Positions 1 to 6,114 of a DNA stretch of 6,529 nucleotides are shown here, one piece after another. This DNA is from Clostridiales bacterium. GTDB taxonomy: Bacteria > Bacillota > Clostridia > Peptostreptococcales > NVVX01. The number at the start of each line of letters is the position of its first letter. Position 1 is the first letter of the stretch. The DNA lies in NCBI GenBank assembly GCA_021129785.1, contig JAJOKQ010000038.1:14050-20578 (forward strand). The letters run 5' to 3'. The notes beneath the pieces were generated by a model that ran no database searches, was not told the origin of the DNA, and was given only the letters and a program-made list of their open reading frames with translations. The translations under genes and the position numbers were made by a program.

Positions 1-4
1 TTTT

Positions 5-1195
5 TTACTTTTTTGCGTATTTTTCTAAACCAAGTTTTAATATATTCATTGCTTTCTTTAAATCAGTTTCATTTAGAACATAAGCGATACGTACTTCGTC
101 ACGTCCTAGCCCTTCAGTTGCATAAAATCCTTCAGCTGGTGCTAGCATAACAGTTTCACCGTTAATATTAAATTCTTTTAGCATCCATATAACGAATTCT
201 TCTGCATTATCTACCGGCAATTTAGCAACTACGTAAAATGCTCCTGTTGGTTTTTTACATAGTACTCCTGGCATATCATTTAACGATTCATGTACAATAT
301 TTCTACGATTTTCATATTCACTTATAACTTCTTCAAAATAACTGTTTGGAGTACCGTATAACCTAGTAGCTCCTACTTGCTCTAATGTAGGTACGCATAA
401 ACGTCCCTGACATAGTTTTAGAATCTGTTTTATTAGTTCTTTATTTTTAGAGGCAATAGAACCAATCCTTGCTCCACATGCACTATAACGTTTAGACACG
501 CTATCAATAATTATTACTCTATCTTCAATTTCTTTTATGTTACCAAAGCTCGTATATCCTAGATTGTCATATACAAACTCACGATATACCTCGTCTGCAA
601 TAACAAACAAGTTGTACTCTTTTGCTAAACCTGCAATCATGTTTATTTCTTCTTTCGTATATACAACACCAGTAGGGTTTCCAGGATTAGATAACACAAT
701 TGCCTTTGTTCTTGGTTTTATCAAATTTTCTATTTCTTCTCTCGTAGGCAAGTGAAATCCATCCTCTGCTTTACAAGTAATAGCAGCAACATTTACATCT
801 ACAGCAGAACTAAATCCGTTGTAGTTTGTGTAAAAAGGCTCAGGAATCAATAATTCGTCGCCTGCATCAGCTACTGCAATTATTGAAAATAAAAGCGCTT
901 CAGAACCACCATTGGTAATTAAAATTTCATCTTGTTCAAAACTCATATCATACTTTTTATAGTACTTAATAATTGCTTCAATTAACTCAGGACTTCCTTG
1001 AGAAAGAGAGTATGCGATAACTTTCTCTTTGAAATCACGAATTGATTGCATAAAAGATGCCGGTGTTTCAATATCTGGTTGTCCGATATTTAAGTGATAC
1101 ACTTTTTTCCCTTCTTTTTTTGCCTGTAGGGCATAAGGAACTAGTTTTCTAATTGGTGATTCTTGCATAGAAGTAATGCGTTTTGATAAATGCAT
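5..1195 (-). CDS. Class I/II PLP-dependent aminotransferase (aspartate aminotransferase-like)
   Basis: The 396-residue product is a complete fold-type I, class I/II aminotransferase, a cytosolic enzyme that moves an amino group between an amino acid and a 2-oxo acid through pyridoxal phosphate. Visible landmarks are GGSEA (96-100, cofactor phosphate side), NPGNPTG (170-176), DEVY (201-204, Asp to the pyridine nitrogen and Tyr to the ring oxygen), SVSKRYSACGARIG with Lys235 as the Schiff-base lysine, and VRIAY with Arg369 as the expected carboxylate-binding arginine. Length is normal for the family (about 390-400). The ATG at 1195-1193 is preceded by GGAGGT (plus-strand 1205-1210) at 9 nt, so the start is firm. 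The stop lies at 7-5, and only 4 bases remain beyond it, so a terminator cannot be judged. The gene diverges from miaB. Substrate is not readable from sequence: aspartate, alanine, aromatic or methionine-related transamination are all possible, so no symbol is given. Confidence 0.93.
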   Translation of the reverse strand: MHLSKRITSMQESPIRKLVPYALQAKKEGKKVYHLNIGQPDIETPASFMQSIRDFKEKVIAYSLSQGSPELIEAIIKYYKKYDMSFEQDEILITNGGSEALLFSIIAVADAGDELLIPEPFYTNYNGFSSAVDVNVAAITCKAEDGFHLPTREEIENLIKPRTKAIVLSNPGNPTGVVYTKEEINMIAGLAKEYNLFVIADEVYREFVYDNLGYTSFGNIKEIEDRVIIIDSVSKRYSACGARIGSIASKNKELIKQILKLCQGRLCVPTLEQVGATRLYGTPNSYFEEVISEYENRRNIVHESLNDMPGVLCKKPTGAFYVVAKLPVDNAEEFVIWMLKEFNINGETVMLAPAEGFYATEGLGRDEVRIAYVLNETDLKKAMNILKLGLEKYAKK

Positions 1196-1204
1196 AAAAT
1201 AAGT

Positions 1205-1210
1205 ACCTCC
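1205..1210 (-). promoter_or_regulatory. Shine-Dalgarno site of the aminotransferase
   Basis: ACCTCC on the plus strand reads GGAGGT on the coding strand, 9 nt upstream of the ATG at 1195. It is a near-perfect anti-16S match and fixes the start. Confidence 0.85.
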
Positions 1211-1245
1211 TATAATTTATAATTATTATTTCAATTTACACGTAT

Positions 1246-1254
1246 ATAATACCA
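1246..1254 (-). promoter_or_regulatory. Candidate extended -10 promoter for the aminotransferase
   Basis: The minus strand reads TGGTATTAT here, which fits the extended -10 pattern TGnTATAAT with five of six hexamer matches. No good -35 box lies 16-18 nt upstream, which is tolerable for an extended -10 promoter. It would start transcription near 1238-1240 and give a leader of roughly 43 nt that contains the ribosome site. This is inference from consensus only. Confidence 0.42.
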
Positions 1255-1317
1255 TACCATACCTATTAATTGTACTTATTTTAATTGCATTTACTTTTTA
1301 TTTTTACTGTATTAATG

Positions 1318-1323
1318 TATAAT
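1318..1323 (+). promoter_or_regulatory. Candidate -10 box (TATAAT) for miaB
   Basis: A perfect TATAAT lies 34 nt before the ATG at 1358. The sequence 17 nt upstream (TTTTTA, 1295-1300) is a weak -35, set in a T-rich tract. Transcription would begin near 1330, downstream of an in-frame ATG at 1322 that overlaps the hexamer, so that ATG could not be used from this promoter. The perfect hexamer is seen; promoter activity is inferred, and TATAAT is not rare in such AT-rich DNA. Confidence 0.5.
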
Positions 1324-1344
1324 GATAACACGTGAAATAAATAT

Positions 1345-1349
1345 GGAGG
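1345..1349 (+). promoter_or_regulatory. Shine-Dalgarno site that decides the miaB start
   Basis: GGAGG, followed by 8 nt and then ATG at 1358. The two earlier in-frame ATGs (1322 and 1343) have no such site; the second one overlaps the SD itself. This favours 1358 as the true start. Confidence 0.85.
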
Positions 1350-1357
1350 AAAACATA

Positions 1358-2689
1358 ATGAATAAAGGCAATAAAAAATATACGATTATCACCTACGGTT
1401 GTCAAATGAACGAGCACGACTCCGAGAAAATAGCTGGAATGCTGCAAAAAATGGGCTATGAAGAAACACAAGATAAAAATGAAACTAATTTAATAATATA
1501 CAACACTTGCTGCGTGCGTGAAAATGCAGAATTAAAGGTATATGGAAATATAGGAGCATTAAAAAAACTAAAATCAGAACGAGACGATTTAATTCTTGCT
1601 ATTTGTGGATGTATGATGCAACAACCACAGATAGTAGAAGAAATAAAGAAAAAATATCGACATGTTGATTTAGTGTTTGGAACACATAACCTTCATAAAT
1701 TTCCTGAGCTTCTTATAAATACTATGCAATCTGACACTACTTTAGTTGACGTATGGAAAGAAGAAGATGGAATTATTGAAGATGTTCCTGTTAGTAGAAA
1801 ATATGGGATTAAAGCACTAGTTAACATAATGTATGGGTGTAATAATTTTTGTACATATTGTATAATACCTTATGTTAGAGGAAGAGAGCGTAGCAGGAAA
1901 TTACAAGATATAGTTGACGAAGTTACTAAACTCGCAGGAAATGGCACTAAAGAAATTACTCTACTTGGTCAAAATGTTAATTCTTATGGAAAGACTTTAG
2001 ATAATAGAATTAGTTTTTCGGATTTATTAAGAAATTTAGATAAGATTAAAGGGATTGAGAGAATAAGATTTATGACTTCTCACCCTAAAGATTTATCTGA
2101 CGACTTAATCGATGCAATCGCAGAATGTAAAAAAGTATGCGAACATTTACACCTACCTTTTCAATCAGGCAGTAACAAGGTTTTAGATAAAATGAATAGA
2201 AAATACACAAAAGAATCTTACTTGGCTTTAGTTGATAAGGTAAAAACAAAACTACCAAATATCGCTTTAACCACTGATATCATAGTCGGTTTTCCAGGAG
2301 AAAGCGAAGAAAATTTTAATGATACGCTAGAAGTAGTAAAGAAGGCACGGTTCGATTCGGCATTTACTTTCTTGTATTCAATAAGAACCGGAACTCCGGC
2401 AGCTACAATGAACAATCAAATTAATGATGAGCTTAAACACGAAAGATTTAATAGGCTTCTAGAATCAGTTAACTCAATTAGCGAAGATATTAATAAGAAA
2501 TATCAAAATAAAAATGTCGAAGTTTTGGTAGAAGGCAATAGCCAAAACAATCCTAACAAGCTAATGGGAAGAACAAGGCAACATAAACTAGTTAACTTTG
2601 AAGGCGACGTTTCTTTGATTGGGCAGTTAGTGAATGTCAAAATAACAGAGGTAAAGAGATTTTCATTAAATGGGGTTATAGTGAATTAA
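1358..2689 (+). CDS. miaB: tRNA-2-methylthio-N6-dimethylallyladenosine synthase (MiaB)
   Basis: A radical SAM methylthiotransferase that converts i6A37 to ms2i6A37 in tRNAs reading UNN codons, supporting decoding accuracy. From the ATG at 1358 the product has 443 residues. The N-terminal methylthiotransferase domain carries the three expected auxiliary-cluster cysteines: Cys15 (YGCQMNEHDSE), Cys51 (NTCCVRENAE) and Cys85 (CGCMMQQ). The radical SAM domain has the CxxxCxxC triad Cys161, Cys165 and Cys168, followed by PYVRGRERSR. A C-terminal TRAM-type RNA-binding segment lies at about 378-440 (KNVEVLVEG through GRTRQHKLV). The NMNEHDSE-like start and the RGRERSR motif favour MiaB over the paralogues MtaB and RimO. 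An in-frame extension to 1322 adds 12 residues but lacks a ribosome site and overlaps the likely -10 box. All catalytic cysteines are present and the gene looks intact. yccF follows after 88 bp, with no terminator between them. Confidence 0.95.
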   Translation: MNKGNKKYTIITYGCQMNEHDSEKIAGMLQKMGYEETQDKNETNLIIYNTCCVRENAELKVYGNIGALKKLKSERDDLILAICGCMMQQPQIVEEIKKKYRHVDLVFGTHNLHKFPELLINTMQSDTTLVDVWKEEDGIIEDVPVSRKYGIKALVNIMYGCNNFCTYCIIPYVRGRERSRKLQDIVDEVTKLAGNGTKEITLLGQNVNSYGKTLDNRISFSDLLRNLDKIKGIERIRFMTSHPKDLSDDLIDAIAECKKVCEHLHLPFQSGSNKVLDKMNRKYTKESYLALVDKVKTKLPNIALTTDIIVGFPGESEENFNDTLEVVKKARFDSAFTFLYSIRTGTPAATMNNQINDELKHERFNRLLESVNSISEDINKKYQNKNVEVLVEGNSQNNPNKLMGRTRQHKLVNFEGDVSLIGQLVNVKITEVKRFSLNGVIVN

Positions 2690-2764
2690 ATAGTTTGAAT
2701 TCGTAAAATGGATAACAATGCCTTCTTTATGATGCATAGACTTTATTTAAAATCAGAGAAATTG

Positions 2765-2771
2765 AAAGGAG
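2765..2771 (+). promoter_or_regulatory. Shine-Dalgarno site of the yccF-family gene
   Basis: AAAGGAG lies 6 nt before the ATG at 2778 and supports that start over the out-of-frame ATG at 2708, which has no comparable site. Confidence 0.75.
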
Positions 2772-2777
2772 AAATCA

Positions 2778-3140
2778 ATGAGTGTCTTAGGAAATATTAT
2801 TTGGTTTGTTTTTGGAGGGCTTTTAGCATCAATAGGATGGGTAATAGCAGGTTTAGTGCTTTGTATCACAGTAATAGGAATTCCTTTTGGTATTCAATGC
2901 TTTAAAATTGCTGGTCTTGTATTATTTCCATTTGGAAAAGAAGTTAATGTAGGAAATTTTGGAGCAGGTAGTTTATTAATGAATATAGTTTGGATCATAT
3001 TTTTAGGATGGGAATTAGCTTTATCACATTTCTTCATAGGGCTAATATTTTGCATAACTATAGTAGGCATCCCATTTGGCTTACAACACTTTAAATTTGC
3101 GCGTTTATCATTCTTGCCTTTTGGTGCAAAGATTAGTTAG
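2778..3140 (+). CDS. yccF: YccF-family inner membrane protein with two tandem YccF repeats
   Basis: A 120-residue, very hydrophobic protein predicted to sit in the cytoplasmic membrane. It is built from two copies of one unit, offset by exactly 63 residues: NIIWFVFGG (6-14) matches NIVWIIFLG (69-77), CITVIGIPFG (29-38) matches CITIVGIPFG (92-101), and FPFG (50-53) matches LPFG (113-116). This paired N-(I/V)-W and (V/I)-G-I-P-F-G pattern is characteristic of the YccF domain (DUF307). Length fits the short bacterial members. Each unit can supply about one or two membrane helices. The biochemical role of the family is not established, so none is claimed. The gene follows miaB on the same strand with no obvious terminator in the 88-bp gap, so read-through is likely. 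The TAG at 3138 is followed by a long non-coding stretch. Confidence 0.88.
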   Translation: MSVLGNIIWFVFGGLLASIGWVIAGLVLCITVIGIPFGIQCFKIAGLVLFPFGKEVNVGNFGAGSLLMNIVWIIFLGWELALSHFFIGLIFCITIVGIPFGLQHFKFARLSFLPFGAKIS

Positions 3141-3156
3141 TATTTTGTTTATACAG

Positions 3157-3170
3157 TCCACACATGTGGA
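3157..3170. repeat. Short palindrome, TCCACA-CA-TGTGGA
   Basis: Two 6-bp arms are separated by 2 bp, 16 bp after the yccF stop. The gap is too short for a stable RNA hairpin without opening the stem, and no T run follows. It could be a dyad operator or chance. Confidence 0.5.
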
Positions 3171-3191
3171 AACTTGCTCTCTCCTGAAGCG

Positions 3192-3224
3192 ATTGCAAAT
3201 AAAAAGTTGAAATGTGTTTGCAAT
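3192..3224. repeat. 8-bp inverted repeat ATTGCAAA / TTTGCAAT
   Basis: The arms at 3192-3199 and 3217-3224 are perfect, with a 17-nt loop. No U tract follows, so an intrinsic terminator is not supported. Its role is unknown. Confidence 0.5.
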
Positions 3225-3356
3225 AGAATATACAGTGACTTAAGAAAATAAAAATCGCTACAAGCAATCCTAGACAGGAAGAAAGCTCTGCAACTAATCA
3301 GTAAATGAATAAAACGAGTAAACCAACGAGTGAATATATTTTTTGTCTGAGCCTGC

Positions 3357-3424
3357 TGTCAATACCTTTTGATAATGTCAGTAGAAAACGTGCTAATTAT
3401 CGCGTGAAAATGTCAGTAAAAAAC
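3357..3424 (+). repeat. Spaced TGTCARTA repeats, possible relic of an IS21-type element end
   Basis: Three copies lie in the same orientation: TGTCAATA at 3357-3364, TGTCAGTA at 3376-3383 and TGTCAGTA at 3411-3418. The last two are part of a longer match, AATGTCAGTAGAAAAC (3374-3389) and AATGTCAGTAAAAAAC (3409-3424), 15 of 16 identical. IS21-family elements typically begin with TG and carry several short repeats inside each end, which this resembles. There is no istA or istB reading frame and no matching opposite end in the window, so at most a solo end or deletion remnant remains. The repeats themselves are certain. The IS link is inference; regulatory binding sites for hsdM are an alternative. 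Confidence 0.4.
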
Positions 3425-3526
3425 ACAAAACAGTATTTTTAAAAGTTTATGAACGCAGTCGTTTCGTAGAAGCGCAGGCAATAAAAAAGTGTCACTGTTC
3501 AGAGATAAATGTTAAATTAACCATAT

Positions 3527-3532
3527 GGAGGG
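3527..3532 (+). promoter_or_regulatory. Shine-Dalgarno site of hsdM
   Basis: GGAGGG lies 5 nt before the ATG at 3538, a strong site that fixes the hsdM start. Confidence 0.8.
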
Positions 3533-3537
3533 AAATT

Positions 3538-6114
3538 ATGATAACATCAGAAGCAATCAAAAGAAGACTGTGGGAAGGTGCCAATGAGTTAAGAGGCTCA
3601 ATGGATGCAAGTCGTTATAAGGATTATATGTTGGGGCTAATGTTTTATAAGTTTTTGAGTGATAAAACATTAGAAACTTTTAGAATAACAGCAGGCGTTG
3701 AAAAAGCAACTGAAAAGGAACTAGTTGAAGAATATATTAAAGCTAAAAAGGAATATGGTGAAGCACTTGAGAAAATGATTCAAGATGTTCTTGGATACTT
3801 TGTGTCACCAGAATACTTGTATCAAATTTGGTTAAAGGATATTAATGAAGGAAATTTTGAAGTACAAAAGGTTGCTGATAGTTTAAATAACTTTGAAAGG
3901 TCAATAGTAAGTTCAGGGGAAGTTAATGATTTTAAAGGTCTTTTTTCAAGTTCTACCTTGGATTTAACTGATACTGCCCTTGGAAGCAATCTTCACGAGC
4001 GTAGTAATAATATAAAAGCATTGATATTATTATTTTCAGACTTAAATATGGTTGCACTCCAAAAAGGTGACATATTGGGAGATGCTTATGAATATTTAAT
4101 TGGTCAGTTTGCTATGGAATCAGGAAAAAAAGCAGGTGAGTTCTATACGCCACATCGAGTAAGTGAAGTAATGGCACAGATTGTTGCTAAAACAACTGAT
4201 ATTAAATCAATTTATGACCCAACTGTAGGATCGGGTTCATTGTTATTAACTGTAAAGAAACATTTGAGTAAAGATCAGCAAAAAGATTTGTCTTATTATG
4301 GCCAAGAAAAAAATACGGCAACGTATAATTTAGCACGAATGAATTTATTGTTACATGGTGTAAGACCTGAAAAAATGACAATAAGAAATGGAGATACATT
4401 AGGAAATGACTGGCCAGAAGATCCTGAAAATCCTAATGAAGGTGTGCAGTTTGATGCCGTTGTTATGAATCCACCATATTCAGCAAAAAATTGGAATAAG
4501 GCAGGATTGAAAGTCAGTGACCCACGATTTGAAATTGGAGGTGCTTTACCACCGGATTCAAAAGGGGACTATGCATTCTTATTACATGGTTTATATCATT
4601 TAGGTATAAAAGGTACAATGGGGATTGTACTACCACATGGTGTACTATTTAGAGGTTCATCTGAAGGAGAAATTAGAAAAAAATTGATTGATAAGAATCA
4701 AGTTGATGCTGTTATTGGTCTTCCTAGCAATTTATTCACAAATACTGGGATACCTGTTGCAATTATTATTTTAAAGAAAAACCGTAATATATCAGACCCT
4801 GTGTTAATGATTGATGCTTCTAATAACTTTATAAAAGTTGGTAAGCAAAATGTATTACAGGAAAGAGATATTGCTAAAATAGTAGATGTATATATTAGTA
4901 AAGATGAGATCGCTGGGTTTAGTCATCTAGCTACTCGTAATGAAATTATTCAAAATGAATATAATATGAATATACCAAGATATGTACAATCGCTTGAAGA
5001 AGACATAGCCCATGATGTTGATGCACATTTATTTGGTGGTATTCCAGAAGAAAACATAAATGAACTAAAGATACTGCATGAATTGGTACCAGAAGTATTG
5101 GAAAAAAATATAGAAGAAATTCGACCGGGATATGTAAGGCTGAAAAAATCTATAAAGGAAATAACAGATATAATATTAAATCATGAACATATATTATCAC
5201 TATCTAAAGAATTAGAAGTTGAAATCACTGAGTATATCTCTAAATTTTGGGCTGAGTTGAAAAGTATAACTACTGAATCTAATTTAGTAGATTTAAAAGA
5301 GAGAATGCTTGATGAGATAAAACAAATCTTGTATAGATTTGATCATATAGATGTGTATGCTGGGTATCAAATTATTGCTGAAATATGGAAAAATTCATTG
5401 GCTAATGATACAGAGTTAATTGCAATTGAAGGATTTTATAACGTTGGACGGATGAGAGAACCAAATATTGTTACGAAAGGAAACGGTAAAAGCAAGCGTG
5501 AGGAACAAGACGGTTGGAATGGCAGTATAATACCTAATGCATTAATTGCGCAGCTTCTTTATAGAGAAGAGCAGAATGAATTAGATAATAAACGTAATAA
5601 AATTCATGAATTAGAGACAGAGCTTACGGATCTAGTAGAAGCTGCAAAAGTAGAAGATAGCGAAGAAAATGATGCGCTAGTAGAAATTATTAAAAAGAAT
5701 AAAGATGACGAATTAGGCGATTCATTTGATAAGAGTGCTCTGAAGTCAGAATTAAAGGCAACAAAAAAAGGGTCAGATAAATATAAGTTTTTGAAAAAGG
5801 TAGATTGTTTGATTGCAGATAGCGGATCACTATCAAAAGAATTAAAAAATGAAGAAAAAGAGCTTTGGGATGCAGTACAAGAGAGAATATTAATTCTAAC
5901 TGATGATGAAATAGATAAGTTGGTATATCATAAGTGGTTTGGAAAAACAGTAAATGATATTGTTGATTTAATATATGTATTAGTGAAAAGTGAATTAAGT
6001 GTTTTACAAAAGTTAGAAGATCGATATTCTGATACATTAGATGAAATTGATGAGCAAATTGAAAGCGTATTGCTTGATTTTGAAATGCTTAAAGATGATT
6101 TGGTGGTGGGATAA
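3538..6114 (+). CDS. hsdM: Type I restriction-modification system methyltransferase subunit HsdM, long form
   Basis: The M subunit of a type I system transfers a methyl group from SAM to adenine N6 at a site chosen by HsdS. The N-terminal helical HsdM_N region (about 5-165) has the usual LWEGANELRGSMDASRYKDY start and LMFYKFLSDK. The N6-adenine methyltransferase domain (about 175-485) shows GEFYTP (200-205), motif I DPTVGSG (227-233, SAM binding), GQE (255-257), catalytic motif IV NPPY (311-314), GDYAF (343-347) and GLPSNLF (394-400), and ends near NIPRYV (478-483). The usual HsdM is about 480-540 residues; this one has 858. The extra part (about 490-858) is charged and largely helical, with a likely coiled coil at about 672-705, a lysine/glutamate-rich stretch at 705-760, and a terminal helical segment (about 768-855, KWFGK at 799-803) resembling the C-terminal tail of other long HsdM proteins. 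The frame is intact. The stop overlaps the hsdS start in TAATG. It is the first gene of the locus. Confidence 0.95.
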   Translation: MITSEAIKRRLWEGANELRGSMDASRYKDYMLGLMFYKFLSDKTLETFRITAGVEKATEKELVEEYIKAKKEYGEALEKMIQDVLGYFVSPEYLYQIWLKDINEGNFEVQKVADSLNNFERSIVSSGEVNDFKGLFSSSTLDLTDTALGSNLHERSNNIKALILLFSDLNMVALQKGDILGDAYEYLIGQFAMESGKKAGEFYTPHRVSEVMAQIVAKTTDIKSIYDPTVGSGSLLLTVKKHLSKDQQKDLSYYGQEKNTATYNLARMNLLLHGVRPEKMTIRNGDTLGNDWPEDPENPNEGVQFDAVVMNPPYSAKNWNKAGLKVSDPRFEIGGALPPDSKGDYAFLLHGLYHLGIKGTMGIVLPHGVLFRGSSEGEIRKKLIDKNQVDAVIGLPSNLFTNTGIPVAIIILKKNRNISDPVLMIDASNNFIKVGKQNVLQERDIAKIVDVYISKDEIAGFSHLATRNEIIQNEYNMNIPRYVQSLEEDIAHDVDAHLFGGIPEENINELKILHELVPEVLEKNIEEIRPGYVRLKKSIKEITDIILNHEHILSLSKELEVEITEYISKFWAELKSITTESNLVDLKERMLDEIKQILYRFDHIDVYAGYQIIAEIWKNSLANDTELIAIEGFYNVGRMREPNIVTKGNGKSKREEQDGWNGSIIPNALIAQLLYREEQNELDNKRNKIHELETELTDLVEAAKVEDSEENDALVEIIKKNKDDELGDSFDKSALKSELKATKKGSDKYKFLKKVDCLIADSGSLSKELKNEEKELWDAVQERILILTDDEIDKLVYHKWFGKTVNDIVDLIYVLVKSELSVLQKLEDRYSDTLDEIDEQIESVLLDFEMLKDDLVVG

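Larger units (their letters stand above)
3141..3537. other. 397-bp intergenic region between yccF and hsdM
   Basis: No gene is convincing here. The left third has a palindrome (3157-3170) and an 8-bp inverted repeat (3192-3224), neither followed by a T run, so neither is a typical terminator. The centre holds a short direct repeat of ACGAGT (3314-3319 and 3326-3331, period 12) and three TGTCARTA motifs (3357-3418). The right end must contain the hsdM promoter; the best candidate is TGTTAAATT (3510-3518, extended -10-like, four of six hexamer matches) without a good -35. The composition looks less uniform than the flanking genes, with a locally GC-richer patch at about 3450-3480. This is a plausible join between backbone and an acquired restriction locus. 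Confidence 0.6.

Noticed and set aside
537..755. Plus-strand frame of 72 codons inside the aminotransferase gene
   Set aside because: Antisense shadow of a well-conserved coding region with no start signal of its own.
2218..2415. Minus-strand frame of 65 codons inside miaB
   Set aside because: Antisense shadow; miaB here encodes conserved radical SAM sequence.
2708..2905. Plus-strand frame of 65 codons starting before yccF
   Set aside because: It has no ribosome site and overlaps yccF in another frame; yccF has a clear SD and recognisable family motifs.
3192..3240. Intrinsic terminator after yccF formed by the ATTGCAAA inverted repeat
   Set aside because: The stem is AT-rich and short, the loop is 17 nt, and no T run follows the second arm.
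3357..3424. CRISPR array suggested by spaced short repeats
   Set aside because: Repeats are only 8-16 bp, spacing is uneven (19 and 35 bp), and no cas gene is present.
3305..3442. Possible 45-codon gene starting ATG at 3305 and stopping at TAA 3440
   Set aside because: No ribosome binding site precedes it, a stop codon lies directly upstream in frame, it runs through the repeat motifs, and the peptide resembles no family I recognise.
4202..4399. Minus-strand frame of 65 codons inside hsdM
   Set aside because: Antisense of the SAM-binding region of the methyltransferase; no ribosome site.
5690..6037. Minus-strand frame of 115 codons opposite the end of hsdM
   Set aside because: The Leu/His/Phe-rich product is what the complement of a Lys/Glu-rich helical region gives; no start signal and no family resemblance.
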